From: Paraphaeosphaeria minitans
Taxonomy: Eukaryota; Ascomycota; Dothideomycetes; Pleosporales; Didymosphaeriaceae
Assembly (NCBI GenBank): GCA_015832175.1
Contig: WJXW01000010.1
Coordinates: forward strand, 310,001-374,000
Direction: 5' to 3'
Length of the DNA: 64,000 nt
The position numbers and the translations under genes are program-made. This document shows, one piece after another, positions 1-9,914 of the stretch (within the stretch, counting starts at the first letter, position 1; every line of letters starts with the position of its first letter). The notes beneath the pieces are model-generated. The model was not told where the DNA came from. It worked only from the letters and a program-made list of their open reading frames with translations, and searched no databases.

Positions 1-515
1 GCGGGCGTGTTCGGTACATCAGAAAACAGGAAAACGCGACCGTCTGGCAGTCCAGCCTTCCGTGCGGCTGCAACTGCGTTTTTAGAGAGTGAGGGATGTA
101 CAAGAATTATCGATGCTTGAGTGTTCGATATCTGGTGTTTCAATTCTACGTCAAATTAGATACTAGGTTGGTTGACGTGGGCTGTACCAACGCACGTACC
201 TGACACCGTGTAGGCGGGATTGGCGCCACTGAATATTCTCTTAGATCCCACAATGCCCAGATATGCGACTGGCACAAAAATGTGGTTCGGCGTCAAGATC
301 ATGACTACTTCCCTTGGCTTGATACCGAGGCGGTCCAAGCCAAGTGCAAGCCGTTTGGACCATTGCAACAACAATCGCGGGGTGAGGTAATGATTCGTGT
401 CTTGCGCGTCAATCCATATTGGTGTTTCCGTAACTGGCTGTCCTGTTGGGAACAAGTACTCCAGCAAGTTGCATTTTGGAATATTCAAGGAAGGGAAAGG
501 GCTGGAGAAAGGCAT
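1..515 (-). CDS. AMP-dependent CoA ligase, 4-coumarate-CoA ligase-like (5' part only)
   Basis: N-terminal part of an ANL-superfamily acyl/aryl-CoA synthetase, which activates a carboxylic acid as an acyl-AMP and transfers it to CoA. Exon 1 (515-200) begins at the methionine before PFSSPFPSLNIPKCNLLEYLF and contains the family's early block (GLDRLGIKPREVVMILTPNH, then GANPAYTVS). The intron is 199-146 (donor GTACGT, acceptor GTAG). Exon 2 (145-1) restores the expected TVSELKHQI continuation and runs off the left edge in frame at VFLFSDVPNTP. The AMP-binding P-loop and the C-terminal lid lie outside the window. An in-frame ATG 21 codons upstream (578) is less likely because it adds no family sequence. 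The gene diverges from an SDR at 862 across about 350 bp. Family assignment is firm; the substrate cannot be read. Confidence 0.85.
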
Positions 516-861
516 GCTTGAGGTTACTGATGCGCAACGAAATATGAGTGAAATTGAAAGACGCGGAAGCTCGATCACGATGATGCGCCAGACCTCCGGT
601 AGTAGACTGAAGCGTGATCATCTTGTCTCGCAACTTTATAACGCGGTTGACGATCATGATGGTTAGCTCGCTGCAACAGCCGGGGAAGTCGGCGGGGCGA
701 AGAGACGGTGGAGCTAGGGCCGAGGATATCGATCTCCATGCACCGAGCTACCCCAGCTTCTTCCATCTACCCCGGCTGCATCAGCCAATATGCCGCCATC
801 CATTCGTAAACCGGAGTACTTTTTCTTTCTGGTAGGACTGTTTGTAGGAGACTAGCACACC
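516..861. promoter_or_regulatory. Shared divergent promoter region
   Basis: About 350 bp between the start codons of the CoA ligase (minus) and the SDR (plus). It must hold both promoters. No coding sequence or conserved box is evident by eye. Confidence 0.5.
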
Positions 862-1806
862 ATGTCCGATATCAAAAACTTCGATCGCATGTTCCGCCTT
901 AACGGCAAGGTCGCGCTGGTGACAGGCGGTATAGCATCCATCCGGCATAGATTGGTATGAAAGCTGACATGCTGAAGGATCAAGAGGTTTGGGCCTTCAC
1001 ACTGCAACAGCGTTCCTGCTCGCAGGTGCTAAGAAGGTGTTTGTCTCAGCACGCAAGAACGAAGGAGAGCAGGGCATCGATCAAGCCGTCGAGAAGCTCA
1101 ACAAGCTGCCTGTCTCCGGAAAGGCGGTTGGCATTGCATCAAATGTTGCGGACACAGACGCCATTGAGCGGCTGGTAAAGGAGGTGCAAAAGACAGACGA
1201 GAAGCTGGACATATTGGTATGCAATGCAGGCGCGACGTGGGGAGGCCCGTTCGACCCGACACCGGATTGGGGCACCCAGAAAGTACTGGATCTGAATGTC
1301 CGAGGTGTCTTCAACTTGACGAGACTGTAAGACGACTGAACGCGTTGCGAGAGATGACGACTGACACGATGCGATGCAGATTCGCACCGCTGCTTGAGAA
1401 GGCCGGCACGCGCACAGACCCCTCCCGCATTATCATCGTCTCGTCGACGGCGGGCACCACTGTCCCTCACGTCGGCGAACACGGCACGATCATGTACAGC
1501 GTTTCCAAGGCCGCTGCACATCACTTGTCGCGCCAGCTGGCGGTGGAGCTCGGCCCGCGCAACATCACGACCAACACAGTGGCTCCTGGCTTCTTCCCGT
1601 CGAAGCTCGCCAATGGCTTGATCGAAAACCTGGGAGGACAAAAGTCACTCGAGGACCACAACCCGCGGAAACGGTTGGGAGAGCCCGAGGATATTGCTGG
1701 TGTTATGGTGTACTTGGCCTCGCCTGCCGCCTCGTACGTGAATGGAGAGGACATCGCAGTTGATGGCGGCGTGCGATATGCGGCGGGTAGGCAATCGAAA
1801 CTATAG
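862..1806 (+). CDS. Short-chain dehydrogenase/reductase (RhlG/3-oxoacyl reductase-like)
   Basis: Classical SDR of 280 aa in three exons: 862-928, 978-1326 and 1380-1806. Introns are 929-977 (branch CTGAC, AAG acceptor) and 1327-1379 (GTAAGA donor, GCAG acceptor). Splicing produces the cofactor motif TGGSRGLG, then the NAG motif (LVCNAGATWGG), the catalytic serine in IIIVSSTAG, and YSVSK with Tyr178 and Lys182. The C-terminal VNGEDIAVDGG block is typical of enoyl/3-oxoacyl reductase-type SDRs. The sequence resembles fungal proteins annotated as rhamnolipid-biosynthesis 3-oxoacyl-ACP reductases, which is a loose label; the expected reaction is NAD(P)H-dependent keto/alcohol interconversion. It is transcribed divergently from the CoA ligase and convergently with the next SDR. 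Confidence 0.9.
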
Positions 1807-1903
1807 ATACACATGTCACGAAATAGCATTGGAGTTGAAGTTCTAAGCTTTGTATTGCATCTTCAATTCTTCTTCATTGGTATATATCACGAAATACTCT
1901 TGG

Positions 1904-2794
1904 CTATGACCCGTTCGTCTGCGCCTTCGACTTCTCAATTCTCGCCAGCTGGTTCTCCATCGACGTAAACTTCATCATAGCCTCCATGTTCGCGTCACAA
2001 AACTTATTTTTCTCCCTGAAGTAAAAGTTATCCCTGTGCACCTCCACCGTTAGGCCAAATGCCTCCCCAGCCTTAATCTTCTTGCCCGTGGAGTCCTCCA
2101 GGTCGCCTCCGTCGACTACATGCGTGACGGCCTTAACGAGCGTGGACATCGGAGTAAAGTACTGCTCCGGGAAGCTCTTCCACTCCTCACCAGTCATCAA
2201 ATTGGTCTTGATTGTCCCTGGCGCAGTCGCATATGTTCGGATTCCGTCGAGGTGGTACGAGAATGAGATAGCCTTGTTGAATTGGACCACAGCTGCTTTT
2301 CCTGCGGAATACATTGGACAGAATTCTGAGGGGTACAAGCCGCCACAACTTGCAGTCATGACTAACACGGGACCTGGTCCATCTTGCTTGGGCGACTTGC
2401 GGAAGTAGTGGAGCGCCGCATAGCATGTGTTCACCACGGCTTTGAGATTGATGTCAATCGACAGTTGATTCGGTTCTGGTGGTGGCTTGCTCAGATCGTG
2501 TTTCTCGTAAAAGTTGTCGCGCTCCACGATCCCGGCATTTGCGAAGACGAAGTCTATACGACCAGATGTTGAAAAAGCGGACTCGAAGGCTGAGATGAGA
2601 CCTTGGTAGTCGTTCACATTGGTCTTGTGGAAATGTGCTTTTTTGAGTGATGAGACGACCTTCCTGCCGGCCGTTTCGTTGAGATCAACCAGGTGGAGGT
2701 CCCATTCTTCATCAGACCGAGAGGCTAAGGCTTCGGCGACAGCAAGGCCCATCCCCGACACTCCTCCTGTAATGAAAGCTGCTTTCTTCCCCAT
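1904..2794 (-). CDS. Short-chain dehydrogenase, 15-hydroxyprostaglandin dehydrogenase-like
   Basis: Intronless 296-aa SDR. I start it at MGKKAAFITGG, because the open frame continues 22 codons upstream but the Rossmann fold begins right here. Visible motifs are GGVSGMG (cofactor loop), FANAG (NAG motif), VMTASCGG (catalytic Ser149) and MYSAGK (Tyr162, Lys166). The closest familiar fungal annotation is NAD+-dependent 15-hydroxyprostaglandin dehydrogenase-like, where the true substrate is usually an unidentified secondary alcohol. The C-terminal tail after about residue 255 is charged and family-specific. Its stop lies about 100 bp from the stop of the convergent SDR; its promoter faces the aldehyde dehydrogenase across 781 bp. 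Confidence 0.88.
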   Translation of the reverse strand: MGKKAAFITGGVSGMGLAVAEALASRSDEEWDLHLVDLNETAGRKVVSSLKKAHFHKTNVNDYQGLISAFESAFSTSGRIDFVFANAGIVERDNFYEKHDLSKPPPEPNQLSIDINLKAVVNTCYAALHYFRKSPKQDGPGPVLVMTASCGGLYPSEFCPMYSAGKAAVVQFNKAISFSYHLDGIRTYATAPGTIKTNLMTGEEWKSFPEQYFTPMSTLVKAVTHVVDGGDLEDSTGKKIKAGEAFGLTVEVHRDNFYFREKNKFCDANMEAMMKFTSMENQLARIEKSKAQTNGS

Positions 2795-3575
2795 GATGAT
2801 GTTTTGTTCTTTTGAGGTGTATGCGAAGATGGCCAAAAGCAGGGGATGATTCAACCGCAATGGTGATTCAAGGGCTACCTATCGAAGCCTCGTTAGAACG
2901 TAGACCCTGATATGTAACATGTGTAAGACGAATCGTGAACCTTTCTCCGCACTATAAAGTGATGGTAAGGAACGCTTCTTCCGGGTAGGAAAGAGGGGTT
3001 TAGGCATCGCGCCTGGAGTTTATTTCCCCCATGGAGGGATTCTCCATTTTCCTAAACACGCCACTAGCAATCGCTCAGGAAATACCCTTGCTTGAATGTT
3101 CCATAAGAAAGGTCTCATCGCCGTCTCGCTTTTTCTCTGCATCACATCGAGCACCTCGGCACTGCTTCGGAACGATGCCGCATTGCTTTTGGACTGTGAT
3201 GCACGCGACGTCATGCAATGCGGAGATTCCACCCGTCTTGACTCGTGTGACACGACTAGCCAATACTTGGCGCGTCGGTTGGGTGCGGAAAACAAACCGC
3301 GAGCGCACACTGCTTCCTCCAGACAGCACCATGATGAGCGGCACGCAGCAAACTCCACTCGAGAATACTGGAGCCAGTATGCAGCACAGCCGCGACCCGA
3401 CATGTAACCGATCGTCTTCGGACTTAAGCCCTTTACAGCAGGCAATCTAGTCCCTTGATCCAAGATGATTAGACAGCTATCTATACCCCTCCTCTTCCCC
3501 ACCGTGAGAGCTCCTGCACACTTCTCTTTTCTTTTTCTCTCAATTGCTGTGTGAATCCGCCTTGATACCCACACC
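2795..3575. promoter_or_regulatory. Divergent promoter region between SDR and aldehyde dehydrogenase
   Basis: 781 bp with no supported gene. A 103-codon open frame at 3096-3407 begins with a signal-peptide-like stretch but lacks family resemblance (see rejected list). The last 100 bp before 3576 are pyrimidine-rich (CTTCTCTTTTCTTTTTCTCT type), common in strong fungal promoters and 5' UTRs. Confidence 0.4.
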
Positions 3576-5108
3576 ATGTCTCTCGCGTATTCAGTTCAGA
3601 ACATTCCCAAGCAAATCTTCATCAACAACGAATATGTTGAGTCAAAGAACTCGAAGAAGTTGTCAGTGTATAACCCTGCAGATGGCTCCCTGATCGCAGA
3701 CGACGTTGCGCTCGCCGGCGAGGAAGATGTCGATGCAGCAGTTGCCGCCGCCGAGAAGGCTTTCGATGGGTGGAAGAAAATTAGCCCCACGGAGAGGCGG
3801 AACATCATGTTGAAGTTTGCGGACCTCGTCGAGAAAAACGCCGAAGGTATTGCGAGTCTCACACGTGTGTCGCTTGGGGCGCCATACAAAGCTTTCGGAG
3901 CCTTCGAGATTGGGCTATGTGCCGAGGTGCGTGGATGTTGTCTTTGTGCCTACCATGCGACCAAAGAAGCCATCAGACTGATTTATCCATAGACCTTCAG
4001 ATACAACGCTGGTTTCATCGACAAGTTCGGAGGAGAGTCATGGCCACAGGACGATGGATTCCTGAAGATCGTCCGCAACGAGCCCCTCGGTGTCACGGCA
4101 GGAATCGTACCATGGAATGGTCCCGTCGGCACAATTGGTCTCAAGGCCGCACCCGCGCTCGCAACCGGAAACTGCTTTATCCTGAAGCCTTCTGAGAAGA
4201 CGCCACTCTCATCCCTCGCACTCGGGACCCTGATCAAGGAAGCCGGCTTTCCGCCAGGTGTTTTCCAGATTCTTTCCGGAGATGGAAGCACCGGCGCTAT
4301 CATCGCAAGCCACATGCGAATCCGCAAGGTCTCCTTTACCGGCTCAATCCCAACCGGCAAGAAGATTCAAGAGATGGCTTCCAAGTCCAACCTTAAGCGC
4401 GTGACCTTGGAGCTCGGCGGCAAGTCTCCAGCCGTCGTTTTCGACGACGCCAATCTCGATAACGCAGTCACGTGGTGCGCCAACGCCATCACTGCCAACA
4501 CTGGTCAGGTGTGCTTCGCCGCATCGCGCGTCTACGTCCAAGAAGGCATCTACGACAAGTTCCTCGACGGGTACAAGAAGGCCATGCAGGCCAAGAAAGA
4601 CGAGGTCGGCGACCCAGAAACGGACGGCACCAACATCGGCCCACTGGTCGACAAGGCCCAGTTCGAGCGTGTGACCGGCTTCATCGAGCGTGGTCAACAG
4701 GGACAGGGAAAGCTCCTCGTAGGCGGCCAGCGAATCGGCGACAAGGGCTTCTACATCGAACCTACAGTGTTCACAGACGTCGACCCCAACTCCGAGATCC
4801 ACTGCCAGGAGATCTTCGGTCCGGTTTCTGTCGTAAAGTCTTTCAAGACAGAGGAGGAGATCATGAAGCTTGCCAACGGCACGGACTTCGGCCTCATGGC
4901 GGGTGTGTTCACACAGGATATCAACAAAGCACTGCGGGTGGCGTCCGATTTTGAGTCGGGCATGGTTGGCGTCAACTGTGTCAGTTTGATGTTCGGCAAC
5001 ACGCCGTTTGGCGGCAGCAAGCAGAGTGGTTTGGGACGCGAGTGCGGTATCTATGCCTTGAGGGCATTCACAGAGCCCAAGACCATCATGATCAACCTGA
5101 CGTATTAG
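3576..5108 (+). CDS. Aldehyde dehydrogenase (NAD(P)+-dependent)
   Basis: Aldehyde dehydrogenase superfamily enzyme of 488 aa, close to the usual length, oxidising an aldehyde to its carboxylate. Exons are 3576-3926 and 3993-5108, separated by a 66-nt phase-0 intron (GTGCGT donor, CATAG acceptor). Visible landmarks are PWNGPVG and KPSEKTPLSS (cofactor binding), FTGSIPTGK, LELGGKSP with general-base Glu257, TGQVCFAASR with nucleophile Cys291, EIFGPV, and near the end FGGSKQSGLGRE. It has no signal peptide and should be cytosolic. With the neighbouring SDRs and CoA ligase it could convert an alcohol through aldehyde and acid to an acyl-CoA, but that pathway is inferred only from proximity. Confidence 0.93.
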
Positions 5109-5291
5109 TTCGGATGGTACTCGAAAGCGTAGTCCCCGTTAACGATATACGACATTGTAAAGCATCTCCAACCTTCTGTCACTGTGACTGCTTCCCTGCA
5201 TGGCCTACCTCGATTGTGGCCAATCTAAGTAGGTAATCGATAACGAGCGTTTCTCGTGCTTTGCCAACCGCAATGACTTGTTCCAACCTAC

Positions 5292-5594
5292 CTACCCCAC
5301 AAATAACTTCCACGCACTCATTACAACAGCGCCCACGCCGAGCACGACACACCACAAAAACCGCCCATCAGCCTCCATCTCCCTCCTCTTCACCATTCCC
5401 CCCATCTCCTCCAACGCCGCCATGAGGCGATGCTCCAACTGGATCTCGCGGTTCTCTTGCTCCCGGGCGTGCGCCTCGCAGTTCCGGAGACGATGTTCGG
5501 CCTCGGCGAGGCGTTGGGCGGCAGAGTTGTGTCTCTTGTCCGACTCGACGAGGCGCTCGTCCTGCAACGTTATACGACGGTCGTAATCGGACAT
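5292..5594 (-). CDS. Small coiled-coil protein with C-terminal membrane anchor
   Basis: Intronless reading frame of 100 aa that I do not recognise as a named family. Residues about 1-72 are charged and heptad-like (RRITLQDERLVESDKRHNSA, then AEAEHRLRNCEAHAREQENR), suggesting a continuous coiled coil. Residues about 79-97 are hydrophobic (FLWCVVLGVGAVVMSAWKLF) and end two residues before the stop, the layout of a tail-anchored protein facing the cytosol. The start ATG is the first of the frame. A gene is favoured by this two-part composition, which chance frames rarely show, and by its clean placement 183 bp from the aldehyde dehydrogenase stop. No homology can be named. Confidence 0.55.
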   Translation of the reverse strand: MSDYDRRITLQDERLVESDKRHNSAAQRLAEAEHRLRNCEAHAREQENREIQLEHRLMAALEEMGGMVKRREMEADGRFLWCVVLGVGAVVMSAWKLFVG

Positions 5595-6012
5595 TCTGTA
5601 CTTTGATGGTTTGGGAGGGTGTTTTTCTGTAGCTGGGTTTGGAGTATCAGGGGACGGGTGGATGAGGAATGGATTTGAACTATCCGGGGGAAGGGTTTTT
5701 GGATGTGGTGTGGGGGGTGGATTGTGTTTTGGTGGAGTTGATGAGTTCTTACGAGGGGGAGGGGAGATGGCAGTGTGAGGGGGTGGGCTTTATATGTATG
5801 GCGAGACGGTTTTTTAGTTGCGTTTTTGAGGGATACAAACTCGGAAGGTTTGGGTGGAGATGGGGGAAGTTGCAATGGCAGATGTGTAGGCACGTGTTGG
5901 CGTGGTTGTTAGGTACGTCTTTGCTGGGGGTGAGGCCGGCTTGGTCACAAATATGTTTTGTAAAAATCGCAATGCGTCTCCATTGTGGTGAAGAAGGGTA
6001 ATTTCATGAAAT
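5595..6012. other. Intergenic, strand-skewed G/T-rich sequence
   Basis: The plus strand from about 5600 to 5960 is strongly G/T-rich. It is presumably promoter and 5' UTR of the coiled-coil gene on the minus strand, where the same DNA reads C/A-rich, and 3' flank of the next gene. Overlapping open frames here reflect composition. Confidence 0.4.
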
Positions 6013-7313
6013 TTACCACTGGGGGCGTATGTATCGTAAAAGAGCGTAAACCGTACTGTTCTCTAGCCTGCCGCCGGTGGAAGAGAATAAGAAAGGGTAT
6101 CCGTTCCTCTGTCCGCGATTGTTGGAAGTACGAATTAGCCCTTCATGCAGCTCTGAGGCGCTCCACATCTTTTCTCCTATGAAAGTGGATGAGGACATGG
6201 TGTTCTATCAATATGAGCTCAAATTTTCCGTTCAGAGATACAACGCGTCTCACCTTTTTCGGAAGGCTTGTGCTTCAGCAGGGCTTTGTAGGTGACCAAG
6301 CTCCTCACGCCCTCGAAGTATCTTTGCGGGTTGCCGACGAGCTCGGGCTCGATAGCCGCCACCACGTCTTCGTTCTCTACCACCATGGACTTCGCGCTTG
6401 GAGCAGGCTGAAGAGATTTGGCGTCGAGCTTGAAAGTGCGTTCCATGATGTCGACGTTCGCTTCGTCGCTTGGGCCCGCAATCTTCGGCGTAGGGTTAGT
6501 GAGTTCCTCGCCCAAGAACATGTTCTGCCCAAGGAGGCTTCCGACTTCGCTATGCTCGACTTTATCGGAGGTAGGTGTAAGAGGGGGAACATCATCGGAA
6601 TCGGGTGGTGTGACTGGAGGGGTATCGGGTACTTCCCATTTGAAGTCGAAGCCCGAAAAACGTCGCGGTGTTCCGAGGAACTCTCTAACACTCAACGGCG
6701 GCTCTGCATTACTCGCGAATGTCTGGCATGCTTGCCACCAGTTCGATACTTCGGGTTCCAACAGTTTGCTGCTGCGTTTCGACGGATCGTCCTGGCCTTC
6801 TAGGGCGCGAAGCGTGAGCTGCGGAGCATCGTTGTTGCCAGTTGCGTTTGGTTCGTCCTCAAGAGTCGATACCCGATTTTGGATATTCAATAGAATAGTT
6901 CTATGGCCCGCAAGTTCGTTCTGTATGTTTTGTAGCATGTCAACCAGTATGGAATTTGTCTGCCGAAGCTGAGACTTGGTTGTCGAAGTTGATGCTCGCG
7001 AAGAACGCTTTGAGCTTTGATTCATGATGGACTGTGATTGTATAGGCTGCTTTGAGCAAGATGCAATGGCTTCAATGAGATGGACTTTTGGTTCTGTAAC
7101 GAAGTCTGCTAATGTCATGCCAGAAAGGTGAGTCATGTGGTTAACCGACACGTTATCCTCCGACGGCGACTTGTGACCTGGCATGGAGGATATAGATGCT
7201 TGCTGTACGGCTTCCATTGCGAAGGAAAACTAATGCGTCTGTAGGGAAGACGAAAGAGACGCCCGGCGTAAGGAGAGACTTACGGTTCGAAAATTACGAT
7301 CGAAGTTGTCCAT
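6013..7313 (-). CDS. Hypothetical protein, Ser/Pro-rich with central helical segment (3 exons)
   Basis: Predicted 389-aa protein of unknown function. Exon 1 (7313-7284) encodes MDNFDRNFRT and is followed by a canonical GTAAGT donor. Exon 2 (7229-6254) carries most of the protein. Exon 3 (6176-6013) is joined through a GTGAGA donor and CATAG acceptor and ends YALLRYIRPQW. Introns are 54 and 77 nt and keep frame. Residues about 95-130 are helical (SILVDMLQNIQNELAGHRTI) with coiled-coil character. A region near 190-230 is rich in Pro, Asp and Ser (PDTPPVTPPDSDDVPPLTPT) and looks disordered. No signal peptide, membrane segment or enzyme motif is visible. Exon 1 could instead be 5' UTR, with translation starting at the ATG at 7217. 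Confidence 0.6.
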
Positions 7314-8795
7314 CTTGATGACTTTAAGCAGCATTCCCCACCCCGCGTGTCGCCTCGCAATCCAGGCGCCAAGGTGCTAGGGGCTATATCACATACATCT
7401 ATAGCTTTGATTGGAGTCGTTGGCAGATCCCATGGTGACAAGTAAGGGATTCCGCCCTATTGACGCTCCTTGGTCCTCCACTGAGCGTTGCCGAGCGCGG
7501 CCAAGAGGCTGGAAGGCAGCTTGAAGCATGTTCGTGGCGGGGAAGGAGACGACTCAAATGTTAGTGTTGTAGACTTCTACCGTCGCATGTTTCAGTGAGG
7601 ACAGTGCGTCGCTTCGTCGCATCTTGAGCGACTATGGATCTGCTAGGTAGATACCTAGCGCCGCAGGTGACGCAGAAATCTGGGCCATCGACAACAAATT
7701 CGAGGGCTTGCACTGAACCAAGTTCGAGTGTTTTCATCGAGACCAGACATTTTCTCATCCTTGGCAGTGCAGCGCTCCAGATGTCTCGCGTTGCACATTA
7801 GCTCAGCCAAGCGATACGGTAGGCCACCACTGCTCCCTTGCTTCCGTTGATAGATCTCAAGGCCGCGGAGAGTCTTGTTACACCACGCCTAGGCTTTCAA
7901 AAGCACGCGAAGTATCGAAATTGATTGATACACCTCAAAACGATGATAGCCAGAAGCAGGAACCACGAAAAGCTACTAGCCCTGCCTAAATAGCTTGAGC
8001 AATTCATCATTGCTAGGTAACAAGCGAAAGTTAGAAGGCACAGTTACTCCTTGTTCCTAGCGTGAATCCACCAAACACACCTTGGTCAAAAGCCTGTTCC
8101 CTCTAGCCTCCATCTTTTCTTCTATCATCTACAAGTGTGGTCTTACCAGGCCAGGCGCCATCAAGGTCCACCCATCAAGTAAAGGCGCAACGTCCTATTT
8201 CGTTCTCCAGATAATCATAGTCGGCGTCTTGCACACATCGGCCAACCCGTCCAGTTCTTTTCCCTCTTCTTCGCCCCTTCCGTCTTCTGTTGCGTGTGTC
8301 ATCACAGAGGCGCTTCCCTTAACAAGAACAGGCTTGCGTCCCGCCGAGGAACCAGTCATGCATGCGGACCACTACGGGACGATTAGGCGCTTCTTTGGAC
8401 GGATCTTCGAGGCTATTAGGGGAAGGCTGTGGTGGCCGTTGGGACCACCGAGCCATACTGCCAAAGCATGAAGCTGCCCATCAACATGTTCGCTGGGCAG
8501 TGGAAGGAAAGGAAGAGGGAGGATATCTCGAAGGAGTTGATGGAAGAACTGATGAAGGTAGTAAGTAAGCTTTTTGCTCTGTGCATGTATATTATTAATT
8601 GTAGTCTAATCTTGACCTTAACCTTGCGAGACACCACATTCAAATCGTGCCAGATACAATCACTATGAAGTCGTTTCTAAAAAAATGTACAAGAAGGTGT
8701 GAGACCGCAAGCTTCCCAGCCCCGGATACCTACGACGCCAACCCGAAGAACAATGATTCCTTGGACCCTTATTGGAGGCTCTCTTCGGTTACGTA
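7314..8795. other. Long intergenic region without a supported gene
   Basis: About 1.5 kb. The open frames at 8082-8471 and 8429-8668 (plus) are short, partly lack an ATG at the listed start and show no recognisable domain. I see no RNA gene or transposon ends. Confidence 0.35.
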
Positions 8796-9914
8796 TCATA
8801 CCTCATCATTCGTCTCCTGCACCAGCCCTTCGTCCACCATGCGCTTCACCAGCGGATACGCTGCCCTCGCAAAATTGCTATTCCGCCGCATCACATACTC
8901 CACCGTGACCCCTTTCCACCCCTCGTACCACCCCTCCTTCTTGTGTTCCCGGCTCTTGAATGCATGCAGCAGATACGTAGGCGAGAAATCCATCTCCCAC
9001 GCGTTCCTATCCACCTTGCCGAAATCCGGCTTCGCATTCCACCTCTCCACAGCATCCTGCTCTCGATCCTGTCCCACGACTTCGTCGCCGAACGGCGTCG
9101 CGTCATCGTGCGGCTTGTACAGGCGGTCGAAAGAGTCTGCCATCCAGGAGGTGGGCGCCCACGCCTTCTCGTCCAGGATGAGCACTTCGTTGTCGACGCC
9201 GACGAGACGGTCAGACAGGTGGGTGATGAGTTCCACGGCGTGGGTGCTCCACCCGCCGTCGAACACGCGCGGTCCGTCGCGCGCCATCAGATACGCCAGC
9301 CTGCTCCCCTTGGCGCACAGCGCGAGCCCGGAGTTCACGGCGCCGCCCGGCTGCCGGCCGACGACGTTGCGGAAGCCGAGGCGCCGGAGCGCGGCCACGT
9401 CGCGCAGGGGCAGCACGTCCCAGTCCATGTAGATGCCGCCGAAGGCCAGCATCTGCTCCCAGCGCACAAAGTCGGATTTTGCCTCGATGTTCTTGATCGT
9501 CTTGTCGTTCGCGGTCGTGGGCACGTCGACGTGGTTGATGCGCAGGACTGAAGGGAACTGCGTCAGGACCGCGCGCGTCCAGGTGTTGCCCTCGCGCGCG
9601 GCGGTTGCGATGTAGCTGTCGTTGTGGTCGGTGTGCAGGTATATCGCCTCGGGCTTGAAGAGGAGGTTCGCGCCGTAGACGGAGAGGTAGTCCTGGAAGG
9701 TAAATTGAAGGATCGAGTCTGCATCTTTCTTGAGGTATGTGTAGTGCACAATGTTTGGGATGTCGAGGGTGCGGGCCGAGGGGAGGTGCGGGATGTACTC
9801 ATGGTAGCGCTGCGGGAAGGCTGTTGGGCGGAAGAGGAGGATGCAGAAGGAAAGAGTGGCGGCGAAGGCGACGAACGACAACGGCCATTTTGAGAGAAGC
9901 TTGGAGGAGTTCAT
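8796..9914 (-). CDS. Golgi-type glycosyltransferase with DXD motif (GT32-like)
   Basis: Type II membrane glycosyltransferase of 372 aa, intronless. The start at 9914 places a short basic cytoplasmic tail before one transmembrane anchor (about residues 10-28); the frame's earlier ATG (10019) would add a second hydrophobic stretch and is less likely. The luminal domain begins IPNIVHYTYL and contains KSDFVRWEQMLAFGGIYMDW, with the metal and sugar-nucleotide binding DWD at 164-166. This is the signature of the DXD-containing sugar-binding region (Gly_transf_sug, GT32), the family of yeast Och1 and Sur1-type enzymes. A potential N-glycosylation site (NDS) lies near residue 98. It should transfer a hexose to a glycan or lipid in the Golgi; donor and acceptor are unknown. 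Confidence 0.85.
   Translation of the reverse strand: MNSSKLLSKWPLSFVAFAATLSFCILLFRPTAFPQRYHEYIPHLPSARTLDIPNIVHYTYLKKDADSILQFTFQDYLSVYGANLLFKPEAIYLHTDHNDSYIATAAREGNTWTRAVLTQFPSVLRINHVDVPTTANDKTIKNIEAKSDFVRWEQMLAFGGIYMDWDVLPLRDVAALRRLGFRNVVGRQPGGAVNSGLALCAKGSRLAYLMARDGPRVFDGGWSTHAVELITHLSDRLVGVDNEVLILDEKAWAPTSWMADSFDRLYKPHDDATPFGDEVVGQDREQDAVERWNAKPDFGKVDRNAWEMDFSPTYLLHAFKSREHKKEGWYEGWKGVTVEYVMRRNSNFARAAYPLVKRMVDEGLVQETNDEV

Noticed and set aside
3096..3407. 103-codon frame beginning with a signal-peptide-like sequence
   Set aside because: It lies in a divergent promoter, overlaps other frames, has a compositionally random C-terminus and no recognisable family or splice structure.
8082..8668. 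Overlapping plus-strand frames that could be a small gene
   Set aside because: The first lacks an ATG at its start, the frames do not join through credible splice sites, and no domain is seen.
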